Of a DNA stretch of 59,996 nt, positions 1 through 8,397 are shown piece by piece. This DNA is from DAITQM01 sp036832975 (GTDB lineage Bacteria > Pseudomonadota > Gammaproteobacteria > Xanthomonadales > Wenzhouxiangellaceae). Within the stretch, counting starts at the first letter, position 1. The number at the start of each line of letters is the position of its first letter. The notes under the pieces are model-generated. The model was not told the origin of the DNA. It was given only the letters and a program-made list of their open reading frames with translations, and did no database searches. The translations under genes and the position numbers were made by a program. The stretch lies in the NCBI GenBank assembly GCA_036832975.1, contig DAITQM010000021.1:1-59996 (forward strand), given 5' to 3'.

Positions 1-3
1 TCG

Positions 4-27
4 AACCGTAGAATTACTACGGTTTTT
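4..27 (+). terminator. Rho-independent terminator-like hairpin
   Basis: An 8-bp perfect stem (AACCGTAG / CTACGGTT) with a 5-base loop runs straight into a run of T. This is the expected shape of an intrinsic terminator read on the plus strand, so it probably ends a gene lying before the window. It sits just past the 3' end of the minus-strand ABC permease gene and could also separate convergent transcripts. Confidence 0.5.
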
Positions 28-95
28 CGGGGAATCAGACAAGCTGCACTCGCCATCTTGACCGAGAATTCCGGGAATCTATGCAACAATTGGGT

Positions 96-830
96 TTACC
101 CTGCTTTTCTAAGCTCGATGACGATGCGGTTGGCGAACAGCCAGAAGGTGATGACCAGCAAGAAATAGGCCAGATCGTGTAAGTCGATCACACCTTTGGA
201 AAAGGAATCGAAATGGGCCAGCAGGCTGAGTCCGGCGATGCCATCGGCGAAGGCGCCCGGCAGCAGGCGGTGCAGCACTTCGACGAACGCCGGATAACCG
301 ATCAACAGGACGCCGAAGCAAACGACGACGGCAAGGATGAAGGCCACCACCTGGTTGCGGGTCAGGGCCGACAGGCAACTGCCGATCGCCAGGTAAGAAC
401 CGGCCAGCAGCCAACTGCCGAGATAGGCGGTCAGGATCGCGCCGTTGTCGGGGTCGCCGAGGACGGCGACGGTGATCCACAGCGGAAAAGTCAGCGCCAG
501 CGCGATGCCGATGAAGGCCCAGGCGGCGAGATATTTCGCGACCACCGCTTGCGCCGGGGTGATCGGCAGGGTGAGCAACAGTTCGATCGTCCCCGATTTG
601 CGCTCCTCGGCCCACAACCGCATCGCGATCGCCGGCACCAGAAACAGGTACAGCCAGGGCAAAAAACGAAAAAACGGCTCGAGGTCGGCGATGCCGCGTT
701 CGTAAAAACCGCCGAAAAAGAACGTCATCCCCGCCGACAGCATCAGGAAGATGACGATAAACACCCAGGCCACCGGGGTCATGAAATAAGCGCCGAGTTC
801 GCGGCGCAACAAAATGCCGATCGCCGCCAT
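96..830 (-). CDS. ABC-2 type transporter permease (GldF-like)
   Basis: Inner-membrane permease of about 244 residues with roughly six hydrophobic segments. The N-terminus (RRELGAYFMTPVAWVFI) and the EERKSGTIELLLTLP stretch near residue 75 are typical of ABC-2/GldF-like export permeases. The start used is the ATG at 830, which overlaps the stop of the ATPase gene as TGATG; a GTG one codon upstream is possible. It should pair with the preceding ATPase to export an unidentified substrate. In many genomes a GldG-like periplasmic partner follows. None starts inside this window, where only about 95 bases remain downstream. Confidence 0.85.
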   Translation of the reverse strand: MAAIGILLRRELGAYFMTPVAWVFIVIFLMLSAGMTFFFGGFYERGIADLEPFFRFLPWLYLFLVPAIAMRLWAEERKSGTIELLLTLPITPAQAVVAKYLAAWAFIGIALALTFPLWITVAVLGDPDNGAILTAYLGSWLLAGSYLAIGSCLSALTRNQVVAFILAVVVCFGVLLIGYPAFVEVLHRLLPGAFADGIAGLSLLAHFDSFSKGVIDLHDLAYFLLVITFWLFANRIVIELRKAG

Positions 831-1774
831 CACGCCGCCTCCTTCACTTCGTCACCGGCGAGCGCGTCGCGGGTGATATTGCGGAACACTTCATCGAGGC
901 GACCGTTTTCGAGGCGCAGGCCGCCGACCTGCCAACCGCGCTCGGCGATGCGCTTTTGCACGGCGCCGAGCAGATCGCCGCCGTTCTTGGGAAACACCGT
1001 GACTTCGTTACCGTTGACTTCGACCGCCCCGGCCACGGCGAGCGACGCCAGTTCGCTGGCCGCCTGTTGCGGCGCGTCGACCTGGAAGGTCAGCGCTCCG
1101 TAGTAACGCGACTGGCGCGCCAAGCCGTCGGGAGTATCGTCGGCGACCAGCCGCCCGGCGGCGATGATCATCGCCCGCGTGCACACGGCGTGCACCTCTT
1201 CGAGGATGTGGGTCGAGATGACGATGATGCGCTCGGCGGCCATCTCGCCGATCAATTTGCGGACTTCGTGTTTCTGATTGGGATCGAGGCCGTCGGTCGG
1301 CTCGTCGAGGATCAGCACGCGCGGGTCGTGCAATATCGCCTGCGCCAGGCCGACGCGGCGTTTGAAGCCCTTGGACAGTGTTTCGATCGTTTGCCCGGCG
1401 ACGCCGTCGAGCTGCAAACGGGCCATCGCCGCCGCCATTTTCGCGCGCCGTTCCACGCCGTGAAAGCCGCGCACCTCAGCGATGAACTCGAGGAACTGGA
1501 GGACGGTCATTTCGCCGTACAACGGCGCCCCTTCCGGCAGGTAGCCGATCTCGCGCTGCGCCGCGAGGCGGTCGCGCCGGATGTCGTGGCCGAGAATCGT
1601 CGCCGTGCCCGCACTCGGCTCGAGAAAGCCGGTCAGCATTTTCATCGTCGTCGATTTACCGGCGCCGTTCGGCCCGAGAAAACCCAATACTTCACCTGCC
1701 CCGACGCTGAAGGTCAGGCGGTCCACCGCGGTGAACGGCCCGAAGCGCCGGGTCAGCGATTTGACTTCAATCAT
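830..1774 (-). CDS. ABC transporter ATP-binding protein (GldA-like)
   Basis: Cytoplasmic ATPase of 314 residues that powers the adjacent ABC-2 permease. Walker A is GPNGAGKST at residues 34-42, the ABC signature is LSKGF at about 133-137, Walker B is VLILDEPTDGLDP around 153-165, and the switch histidine is in STHILEE near 189. The long C-terminal extension after the ATPase core (about residues 230-314) is usual for the GldA/NatA/CcmA-like group. It is translationally coupled to the permease. The substrate cannot be told from sequence. Confidence 0.9.
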   Translation of the reverse strand: MIEVKSLTRRFGPFTAVDRLTFSVGAGEVLGFLGPNGAGKSTTMKMLTGFLEPSAGTATILGHDIRRDRLAAQREIGYLPEGAPLYGEMTVLQFLEFIAEVRGFHGVERRAKMAAAMARLQLDGVAGQTIETLSKGFKRRVGLAQAILHDPRVLILDEPTDGLDPNQKHEVRKLIGEMAAERIIVISTHILEEVHAVCTRAMIIAAGRLVADDTPDGLARQSRYYGALTFQVDAPQQAASELASLAVAGAVEVNGNEVTVFPKNGGDLLGAVQKRIAERGWQVGGLRLENGRLDEVFRNITRDALAGDEVKEAA

Positions 1775-1958
1775 GAAGGACTCCCATAGAATTCATGCCC
1801 GCGCGAGGCGCTCCGGACGCCGCCAAGCACGGCCGGATATCGGGACACCCGCCGCCCGTTTCAATAGTGCCGCCCAATCGGGCCGCCGGCGCAACCGTTT
1901 GTCATGGACCACGCAAACGCCCCGGTGTTCCCCGCCGGACGGCGCTTTCGATCCGCTC

Positions 1959-2600
1959 TCAGATGGCGCCGAGTTCGAAGGCCTTGAGCACGGCCCGCGT
2001 CCGGTCGCGGACACCCATCTTGGACAGGATGTTGGAGACGTGATTTTTGACCGTGCCCTCGGCGACGCGCAGCGAATTGGCGATCTCCTTGTTGCTGAAT
2101 CCGGCGGCCATCAGACGCAGGATCTCAGTCTCGCGCGGCGTCAACGGGTCGGGCTGGTCGAGGCTGGCGAACTCGTTGCGCATGCTCTTGAGGCCCTTCA
2201 GCAGGCGCTCGCTGACCACCGGTTTGACGATCGACTCGCCGGCCGCCACCGCCTTGATCGCGGCGACCAGTTCTTCGAGCGAGACATCCTTCAACAGGTA
2301 GCCGCGGGCCCCGGCCCGGATGCCGGCGAGGATCAATTCGTCGTCATCGAAGGTGGTCAGGATGATGGTCGGCGGCAGGCGGTGTTCGTCGTCCAGGGTG
2401 CGCAGGACTTCGATCCCGGACAGGCCCGGCATGCGCAGATCGAGCAGTAGCACGTCGGGGCGGGCCTGGTCGATCGTCGCCAGCGCCTGCGCCCCGTCCA
2501 CGGCCTCGGCCACGACTTCTATTTCCGGGGCGAGACCGAGCAGACTGCGCACGCCCTGGCGCACCAGGGTCTGGTCGTCGACCAACATGACGCGGATCAT
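1959..2600 (-). CDS. NarL/FixJ-family response regulator
   Basis: Two-component response regulator of 213 residues. The receiver domain starts at MIRVMLVDDQ, with the phospho-acceptor Asp54 in LLLDLRMP and the conserved Lys in YLLKD. A LuxR/NarL-type helix-turn-helix follows (LTPRETEILRLMAAG ... NKEIANSL ... VKNHVSNIL). The ATG at 2600 is chosen because it begins exactly at the receiver fold; an upstream in-frame extension is low-complexity and lies in the gap after the kinase gene. It follows the sensor kinase gene by about 100 bases on the same strand, so the two should form a cognate pair. Target genes are unknown; the neighbouring ABC exporter is a reasonable candidate. Confidence 0.9.
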   Translation of the reverse strand: MIRVMLVDDQTLVRQGVRSLLGLAPEIEVVAEAVDGAQALATIDQARPDVLLLDLRMPGLSGIEVLRTLDDEHRLPPTIILTTFDDDELILAGIRAGARGYLLKDVSLEELVAAIKAVAAGESIVKPVVSERLLKGLKSMRNEFASLDQPDPLTPRETEILRLMAAGFSNKEIANSLRVAEGTVKNHVSNILSKMGVRDRTRAVLKAFELGAI

Positions 2601-2699
2601 GACTGTCCTCGACTCGGCCGGATCACTGGCGGTTGCCTGGCCGGCCCCCCGAGCCCCGCTGTCCCCTGATCGGCCCTCTGATCGTTCCACATCCGAGTC

Positions 2700-3893
2700 T
2701 CACGCCGCGATCGGGCGCGGCAACCAGGCGCGCACCGTGAAGCCGGCGCCCGGCCGTGTTTCGATATTGAGCTTGCCGCCGACCTGCCGTACCCGTTCGG
2801 CCATGCCGTTGAGGCCGTTGCCGGGTACCGTTTCGGCGGCGCCACAGCCGTCGTCGCGAGCGACAAGTTGCAAGCCCACCGGCTGCTCTTCGATCGTCAG
2901 CCACAGATTCTCGGCCCGGGCGTGGCGCGCTGTATTGGAGATGATCTCCTGGGCACAGCGCAGCAGTACCTGCGCCTGACTCGGATCGACGGCGGCGATG
3001 CCGGGCGGCAGCGCCAAGTGGATCTTCGGCCGCGGTACACCCTCGACCAACTCCGCCAACGCCTGGGCGAGATCGACCCGGTCGCTGCGCCTGAGTTCGC
3101 TGACCACTTCCCGCACGTCGCTGAGCAACAACCGGGCGATCGCCCGCGCCTGCTGCACGTGTTCGAGCGGCTTGCCGTCGCACAGATGCGCCGCGACCTC
3201 CAGGTTCAACGACAGGGCGGTCAAATGATGGCCGACCACGTCGTGCAACTCGCGGGCGATGCGCACGCGCTCGGCGATCCGGGTGTTTTCGGCGAGCAGC
3301 GCCTGGGTGGCGCGCAATTCGGAGTTCACCTGGCGCAGCGCCTCGCGGGCCAGCGCGTGTCGCATCGCGACCAATGAGGCGATATAGGCGAACAAGCCCA
3401 GCGCCATGAAAATCGCCGAGAACAGCACGATGTTGATGGCGTTGACTTCGGGATTCGACGACAGGCCGAGGCCGAGCAGGACGCTCTGCACGACGATCCA
3501 CACAAGGCCGATATCCGGCCTGACGCGCCACGGCAAAAGGCTGCCGACGATGACCAGCAATAGACCGCCGATGCCGCCGCCACGGCCGAGCCAGGTGGCG
3601 AGCAGCGCCAGGACCGTCATCGCCCCGAGCCGCCAGAGCGGCCCGCCGCGGCGCTCGGCCTGCAAGGAGCGGACATCCCACCAATACAACAGCCCGAACA
3701 GTAATTCGGCACCCCACAGCCCGAACCAGCGCCAAGAGAGCAGCGGTTCTTTAACGACCAGCGGCGCCAGGGCAACGACCAGCAGCGTGCTGAACCATAA
3801 AAGCAGGCCGGCGTAGCGCAGCAACTGGTTCGGCGGAAAGCGGCGCGCCGCCGGTGGTGGCAGGCCGGATTTCACGGCATCATGGGCCATCAT
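2700..3893 (-). CDS. Sensor histidine kinase, HisKA_3 (NarX/DesK-like)
   Basis: Membrane sensor kinase of about 397 residues. The N-terminal half has around five to six hydrophobic segments and no clear periplasmic sensor domain, as in DesK-type kinases. The HisKA_3 dimerisation box is IARELHDVVGHHLTALSL, with His as the phosphorylated residue. The HATPase_c domain ends with DDGCGAAETVPGNGLNGMAERV and GGKLNIETRPGAGFTV. The ATG at 3893 (a second ATG follows at once) is preferred to an upstream TTG at 3944. It should phosphorylate the response regulator encoded just downstream. It is divergent from the HExxH protein gene. Confidence 0.88.
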   Translation of the reverse strand: MMAHDAVKSGLPPPAARRFPPNQLLRYAGLLLWFSTLLVVALAPLVVKEPLLSWRWFGLWGAELLFGLLYWWDVRSLQAERRGGPLWRLGAMTVLALLATWLGRGGGIGGLLLVIVGSLLPWRVRPDIGLVWIVVQSVLLGLGLSSNPEVNAINIVLFSAIFMALGLFAYIASLVAMRHALAREALRQVNSELRATQALLAENTRIAERVRIARELHDVVGHHLTALSLNLEVAAHLCDGKPLEHVQQARAIARLLLSDVREVVSELRRSDRVDLAQALAELVEGVPRPKIHLALPPGIAAVDPSQAQVLLRCAQEIISNTARHARAENLWLTIEEQPVGLQLVARDDGCGAAETVPGNGLNGMAERVRQVGGKLNIETRPGAGFTVRAWLPRPIAA

Positions 3894-3999
3894 GCCCACT
3901 CGAAACCGGCCGCCGAACGGCACTCTCTCGTTGACCAAAACCAAGGACTCATCGACTTATTGTCCGCCATCGGCGCGCCCTGTGCATGGCCCTGAAGTC

Positions 4000-4461
4000 A
4001 TGCGCGCCGGTGAGCTGTGGCCGCCGCTCGCCGCGCTGCTCGCCCGCTACCGCTTGGCGCTGGTCAAAATCGCGGACCATGCACCGATTCCCGGCAGTTA
4101 CTGGGGCGAACCCGAGGCCGGGTTGCGAGGCAACCGCTTATATGCCCGGAGCGATACGCCGATCCATTCCGTCCTGCACGAAGCCGCCCACTTCATTTGC
4201 ATGGATCCGGCCCGCCGCCGGGTACTCGACACCGACGCCGGCGGCAGCGATCTCGAAGAATGCGCCGTCTGTTACCTGCAAATCCTGCTCGCCGGGACTT
4301 TGCCCGCCATCGGCGTGGCGCGGATGCTCGATGATATGGATACCTGGGGCTATTCGTTCCGGCTTGGCAGCGCCCGCGCCTGGTTCGAGACGGACAGCAG
4401 CGATGCCCGCGACTGGTTGCGAACCGCCGGCCTGATCGATGCCGCCGGCCGTCCCACATAG
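4000..4461 (+). CDS. Conserved protein with HEAAH zinc-type motif
   Basis: I do not recognise the family with certainty. The protein is about 153 residues, without signal peptide or membrane segment. Its best landmark is SVLHEAAHFICMD in the first half, which has the HExxH form of zinc-binding metallopeptidase-like proteins. Two acidic segments follow (DLEECAVCYLQ and LDDMDTWGY) that could supply further ligands. The ATG at 4000 is chosen because the sequence upstream overlaps the divergent kinase start and looks non-coding; no strong ribosome-binding site is visible. The stop codon abuts an inverted-repeat element. A peptidase role is only inferred from the motif. Confidence 0.65.
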   Translation: MRAGELWPPLAALLARYRLALVKIADHAPIPGSYWGEPEAGLRGNRLYARSDTPIHSVLHEAAHFICMDPARRRVLDTDAGGSDLEECAVCYLQILLAGTLPAIGVARMLDDMDTWGYSFRLGSARAWFETDSSDARDWLRTAGLIDAAGRPT

Positions 4462-4640
4462 GGTCCGCGAAACAATAACTACCGATTTTCGCATCCCATT
4501 GGCACGCCGCCTGCGGCCGCTCCTCGGTCACGAAATCCTCAACGTAGGCCCGGCTACGCCTGCGGTTTCGCTCGGTCGTCGCGACCCCATTCGACGCACC
4601 ACTGGGCGCGAAAACTCGGGAGTTATTGTTTCGCGAACCC
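4461..4640. repeat. Inverted-repeat element between convergent genes
   Basis: The two ends (4461-4500 and 4601-4640) are imperfect inverted copies of about 40 bases. They share the identical core CGCGAAACAATAACT and keep TTTTCGC further in. About 100 bases lie between them and carry short internal palindromes. No coding sequence is evident. The element fills the gap between the convergent HExxH gene and thpR. It resembles a small non-autonomous inverted-repeat element (MITE-like). It might also act as a bidirectional terminator, although no T-run follows the arms. Confidence 0.6.
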
Positions 4641-4666
4641 TTACCCCGCCTTATTCACCACCCCTC

Positions 4667-5263
4667 CTACTGCGGCGCCGCCAGTTCATAACGCCGCAGG
4701 AGCGCATAATGCGCGCCGGCGGGCTTTGTCCGGGATGAAACCAGCACGAAATCACGGACCGTCCAACGAAACGGCAGGCCGTCGGTTCGCTCCCATTCCG
4801 GCGGTCCGCCGGGCAAGCGGGCGCCATCGCCGGCCCGCCGGCGACCGCCACGCCACAACGTCATGTGCGGCACGAACGGCCGGCGGTCGAGCTTGAGACC
4901 GAGCATCGCCAGCCGCGCCGCAAGCTCGCCGGCCAGGCGGCCGAGCCCCGGCGGCGGCTGCGAACAAGCGAGCCCGGCTACCCGGCTGCGCGGCCACTCG
5001 AACCATTCGTCGAGGTGCAATTCGAACGGGGGAACATCCAGGCCCTCGCCGGCCGCCGCGACCCGCCCGCCGAGTTCGACAGCCACCGCGCCGGCAAACA
5101 CCAACGTCAGGTGGATATTCCCGGCCGGCACCGGCCGTCCCCCGCGTCGCCGGCCCAGCGCCTCGGCGACCGCGCCAAGACGACCGGCCCATTTCGGCGG
5201 CGGCCAGAGCGCGAAAAACAGCCGGCCCGCGATCTGCGTCGTCACGGAACCGGCCGCCACCAT
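4667..5263 (-). CDS. thpR: RNA 2',3'-cyclic phosphodiesterase ThpR (LigT family)
   Basis: Member of the 2H phosphoesterase family, 198 residues, near the usual ThpR/LigT length. The two catalytic HxTx motifs are visible: HLTL in NIHLTLVFAG and HMTL in FVPHMTLWRGG. The N-terminus RLFFALWPPPKW is characteristic of the family. The enzyme opens 2',3'-cyclic phosphates at RNA ends; the physiological substrate is unsettled. The ATG directly follows the ispD stop, so the two are probably co-translated, and it is the last gene of the pyrG-kdsA-eno-ftsB-ispD-thpR run. Confidence 0.9.
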   Translation of the reverse strand: MVAAGSVTTQIAGRLFFALWPPPKWAGRLGAVAEALGRRRGGRPVPAGNIHLTLVFAGAVAVELGGRVAAAGEGLDVPPFELHLDEWFEWPRSRVAGLACSQPPPGLGRLAGELAARLAMLGLKLDRRPFVPHMTLWRGGRRRAGDGARLPGGPPEWERTDGLPFRWTVRDFVLVSSRTKPAGAHYALLRRYELAAPQ

Positions 5264-5968
5264 TTACTTCATGCTCGGATGGGTGCTCTGGCCGATACTC
5301 TGCCGCGCGATGGCCAGATCTTCCTCGAAGGTGATTTTGAAGTTGATGGGGCTGCCGGCGATCAATTGCGGCCGGAAGCCGGCCATCTCCATCGCGCCGG
5401 CGGGGTCGGGATACCGGCCGCCGGCCACCGCCTGGGCCAGCGCTTCGCGGAGGATGCTGAGGCGGTAGACCTGCGGCGTCTGGGCCAGCCACAGCCCGGT
5501 GGAAGGCACGGTCGCCATCACCCGGCCGTCGCCGTCTTCGCGTTTCAGCGTACTGTCCAACCGCTGGGCGAGCAGCGCGCCGTGCTCGTCTTCGCCGCCG
5601 CGGCAGATCAGTTCGCGCACCTGGTCGGCGAGGAAGCAGGGACGCACCGCATCGTGGATCAGAACCTGCGTCTCGTCGTCGAGCGCCGCGTGGTGCAGTG
5701 CGTCGAGGCAGCGCAAAATGGTTTCGGCGCGGGTCGCGCCGCCTTCGCAGGTCATCGTCGGGATCTTGATCCGGCTCGGCAACGCCGACCAGCAACGGTC
5801 ATCGGGGGTCAGGCCGACAATAAAACCGTCGAGCGCACCGAGCGCTTCGAGGCGGAGCAGCACGTGCAACAGCACCGGTTCGCCGTCGATCAGCCGGTAC
5901 TGCTTGGCCATCTCGCCGGGCATCCGTTTGCCGGTACCGGCCGCCGGAATGACCCCCCACAAACTCAT
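5264..5968 (-). CDS. ispD: 2-C-methyl-D-erythritol 4-phosphate cytidylyltransferase
   Basis: IspD, 234 residues, the usual length. It transfers CMP from CTP to methylerythritol 4-phosphate, the third step of the non-mevalonate isoprenoid pathway. The nucleotide-binding N-terminus is WGVIPAAGTGKRMPGEMAKQY, matching the family's PAAGxGxRM...PKQY signature, and LIHDAVRPC is the conserved catalytic segment. The start ATG overlaps the ftsB stop (ATGA). IspF, often the next gene in gammaproteobacteria, is not here; thpR takes that place. Confidence 0.94.
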   Translation of the reverse strand: MSLWGVIPAAGTGKRMPGEMAKQYRLIDGEPVLLHVLLRLEALGALDGFIVGLTPDDRCWSALPSRIKIPTMTCEGGATRAETILRCLDALHHAALDDETQVLIHDAVRPCFLADQVRELICRGGEDEHGALLAQRLDSTLKREDGDGRVMATVPSTGLWLAQTPQVYRLSILREALAQAVAGGRYPDPAGAMEMAGFRPQLIAGSPINFKITFEEDLAIARQSIGQSTHPSMK

Positions 5969-6237
5969 TGCACCGGCTCCTCCACCACTTGATAAAACGT
6001 CTCGCCGTCCTTGATCAGCCCGAACTCCAACCGCGCCCGTTCCTCGATCGCCGCCAGACCGGCGCGCAGATCCTCGACCTCGGCGGCCAACGCCCGGTTG
6101 CGTTCGGCCAGTTGTTCGTTTTGGGCGCTCTCAGCGGCGAGCTGTGCCCGCAACGTGCGCAACTCGCGATACTCGCCCCAAAGCTGCCACTGCAAGGCGG
6201 CGAACAAGATCAGCAACAGCGCCAACGCCCAGCGCAT
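5965..6237 (-). CDS. ftsB: Cell division protein FtsB
   Basis: Small bitopic inner-membrane protein of 90 residues that joins FtsL and FtsQ in the divisome. It has a single N-terminal membrane helix (RWALALLLILFAALQWQLW) followed by a periplasmic coiled coil with heptad-like leucines and alanines. A conserved end segment ERARLEFGLIKDGETFYQVV matches the family's E-x-x-AR-x-x-LGM-x-x-GE-x-F pattern. The ATG at 6237 places the membrane helix at the very N-terminus; a longer frame upstream runs into eno. It sits between eno and ispD, the standard gammaproteobacterial arrangement. Confidence 0.92.
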   Translation of the reverse strand: MRWALALLLILFAALQWQLWGEYRELRTLRAQLAAESAQNEQLAERNRALAAEVEDLRAGLAAIEERARLEFGLIKDGETFYQVVEEPVQ

Positions 6238-6250
6238 CGGCTCACCTCCA

Positions 6251-7537
6251 TCAACTGCGGCGCGCCAGGGCGGCGGCGCCGGGGTAGCGCGCCTCGCCGC
6301 CGAGTTCCTCGGCGATGCGCAATAACCGATTGTACTTCGCAACCCGGTCGGTGCGGCTGAGTGAGCCCGTTTTGATCTGCGTCGCGCTCGTCGCCACCGC
6401 CAGGTCGGCGATCGTCGTATCCTCGGTTTCGCCCGAGCGGTGCGAGATCACCGCCCGGTAACCGGCGGCGGCGGCGACGTCCAGCGTTTCCAGCGTCTCG
6501 CTCAGCGTCCCGATCTGGTTGGGTTTGACCAGCACGGCGTTGGCCACGCCGGCGTCGATGCCGCGACGGACTGTCGCCGGATCGGTCACGAACAAGTCGT
6601 CGCCGACGAGCTGGACGCTGGCGCCGAGGCGGGCGGTGAGCAACGCCCAGCCCTCCCAGTCGTCCTCGGCCATGCCGTCTTCGATCGAGACCACCGGGAA
6701 ATCGGCACCGAGCGCCGCAAGGTATTCGCCAAAGCCGGCGGCATCGAACTCGAGACCCTCGCCGGGCAGCCGGTAGCGCCCGTCGCGATACAGTTCACTG
6801 CTCGCCACATCGAGGGCCAGCGCGATCTCGCCGCCGGCGCGGTAGCCGGCCTGCGCGATCGCTTCGCAGATCGCCTCGAGCGCCGCGCGGCTCGACGGCA
6901 AATCGGGCGCGAAGCCGCCTTCGTCGCCGACCGCGGTGGACAACCGCCGCTGGCGCAGCACGCTTTTGAGGGCCTGGAAGACTTCCGCCCCGGCGCGCAG
7001 CGCCGTGGGGTAATCGGGCAGGCCGAGCGGCACGATCATGAATTCCTGGATGTCGATGTTGTTGTCGGCGTGCGCCCCGCCGTTGATGATGTTCATCATC
7101 GGCACCGGCAGCGCCAGTACCGCCGGGTTGCGGTTCAAATGGCGGTAAAGCGGCAGACCGCGCGCCGCCGCGGCGGCGTGCGCCACGGCCAGCGAGACGG
7201 CGAGGATGGCGTTGGCGCCGAGGCGGGATTTGTCGGCCGTGCCGTCGAGTTCGAGCAAGATCCGGTCGATCGCCGCCTGGTCGGCGGCGTCGCAGCCGGT
7301 GAGCGCGGCGCGGATTTCGCCGTTGACATGGCCGGCGGCTTTGAGCACTCCCTTGCCGGTGAAGCGTTTTGGGTCGCCGTCGCGCAACTCCAGCGCCTCG
7401 CGCGTCCCGGTCGAGGCGCCCGACGGTACCGCGGCGCGCCCCTGCGCCCCGCCGGCCAGTTCGACATCCGCTTCGAGTGTCGGCTGGCCGCGGGAGTCCA
7501 GTATTTCGCGGGCTTTAAGATGGACTATGGTGGTCAT
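6251..7537 (-). CDS. eno: Enolase (phosphopyruvate hydratase)
   Basis: Glycolytic enolase, 428 residues, full length, catalysing 2-phosphoglycerate to phosphoenolpyruvate. Recognisable segments are AREILDSRGQPTLEADV at the N-terminus, PSGASTGTREALELRD, the metal-binding SIEDGMAEDDWEGW, LVGDDLFVTD, VLVKPNQIGTL and the C-terminal SHRSGETEDTTIADLAV box. It lies between kdsA (17 bases upstream) and ftsB (13 bases downstream) on the same strand, an order common in gammaproteobacteria. Confidence 0.97.
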   Translation of the reverse strand: MTTIVHLKAREILDSRGQPTLEADVELAGGAQGRAAVPSGASTGTREALELRDGDPKRFTGKGVLKAAGHVNGEIRAALTGCDAADQAAIDRILLELDGTADKSRLGANAILAVSLAVAHAAAAARGLPLYRHLNRNPAVLALPVPMMNIINGGAHADNNIDIQEFMIVPLGLPDYPTALRAGAEVFQALKSVLRQRRLSTAVGDEGGFAPDLPSSRAALEAICEAIAQAGYRAGGEIALALDVASSELYRDGRYRLPGEGLEFDAAGFGEYLAALGADFPVVSIEDGMAEDDWEGWALLTARLGASVQLVGDDLFVTDPATVRRGIDAGVANAVLVKPNQIGTLSETLETLDVAAAAGYRAVISHRSGETEDTTIADLAVATSATQIKTGSLSRTDRVAKYNRLLRIAEELGGEARYPGAAALARRS

Positions 7538-7554
7538 TTGTTTTGCAGTTCCGT

Positions 7555-8397
7555 CTAAAGATCCTGGTCTTTGGCCGCCCGGTCGATGGCAAGCAGCGTA
7601 TCGAGCAGCGGCGCCATTTGCGCCAGCGGCCAGGCGTTGGGACCGTCTGACAGCGCTTCGTCCGGCCGGGGGTGGGTTTCCATGAACAGACCGGCGATAC
7701 CGGTCCCGACCGCGGCACGCGCCAGGGCCGGAATGAACTGCCGCTCGCCCCCCGAACGACCGCCCTGCCCACCGGGCAATTGCACCGCATGGGTCGCATC
7801 GAAAACCACCGGGCAGCCGGTCTCGCGCAGGACAATCAACGAGCGCGGATCGAACACCAGATTGTGATAGCCGAAACTGGCGCCGCGCTCGCAGACCAGC
7901 AACCGGTCATTGCCTGCCTCCCGGGCCTTGGCGACGACGTGGACCATATCCCACGGCGCCAGGAACTGCCCTTTTTTCAGATTCACCGGCCGCCCGGCGG
8001 CGGCGACGCGGTGGATGAAATCGGTCTGCCGGCACAAAAACGCCGGGGTCTGCAAGACGTCGACGACCGCAGCCACTTCGGCGAGCGGCGTCGTTTCATG
8101 GACGTCGGTCAACACCGGCAGCGAAAACCGCTGTTTGACCGCCTCGAGGACCTTGAGTCCAGCTTCGAGACCCGGGCCGCGGAAGCTCGCGCCCGAGGTC
8201 CGGTTGGCTTTGTCGAACGACGCCTTGAAGATCAGGTGGATACCGCGCGGCGCGCAGATTTCCTGCAAACGGCCGGCCACTTCCAAAGTCAGGTCGGCGC
8301 TTTCGATCACGCACGGCCCGGCGATCAGAAAAAACGGCCGCTCGCCGCCGACTGGGCGGCCAGCCAGGTCGGGGAGTTCGGGCTGCGGTCCATTCAC
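7555..8397 (-). CDS. kdsA: 3-deoxy-8-phosphooctulonate synthase (KDO 8-P synthase)
   Basis: KdsA condenses arabinose 5-phosphate with phosphoenolpyruvate to make KDO 8-phosphate for lipopolysaccharide. The protein is 280 residues from a GTG start at 8397 that overlaps the pyrG stop (GTGA). Diagnostic segments are FKASFDKANRTS, RGPGLEAGL, PAFLCRQTDF, VNLKKGQFLAPW and GLFMETHP. The N-terminal FLIAGPCVIES carries a Cys where E. coli KdsA has Asn, so this is probably the metal-dependent (Aquifex-type) class. A long open frame extends upstream through pyrG but is only an out-of-frame shadow. Confidence 0.94.
   Translation of the reverse strand: MNGPQPELPDLAGRPVGGERPFFLIAGPCVIESADLTLEVAGRLQEICAPRGIHLIFKASFDKANRTSGASFRGPGLEAGLKVLEAVKQRFSLPVLTDVHETTPLAEVAAVVDVLQTPAFLCRQTDFIHRVAAAGRPVNLKKGQFLAPWDMVHVVAKAREAGNDRLLVCERGASFGYHNLVFDPRSLIVLRETGCPVVFDATHAVQLPGGQGGRSGGERQFIPALARAAVGTGIAGLFMETHPRPDEALSDGPNAWPLAQMAPLLDTLLAIDRAAKDQDL

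Noticed and set aside
956..1789. Large plus-strand frame opposite the ABC ATPase gene
   Set aside because: The minus-strand frame has full ABC motifs; the plus-strand product is His/Arg/Asp-rich shadow sequence.
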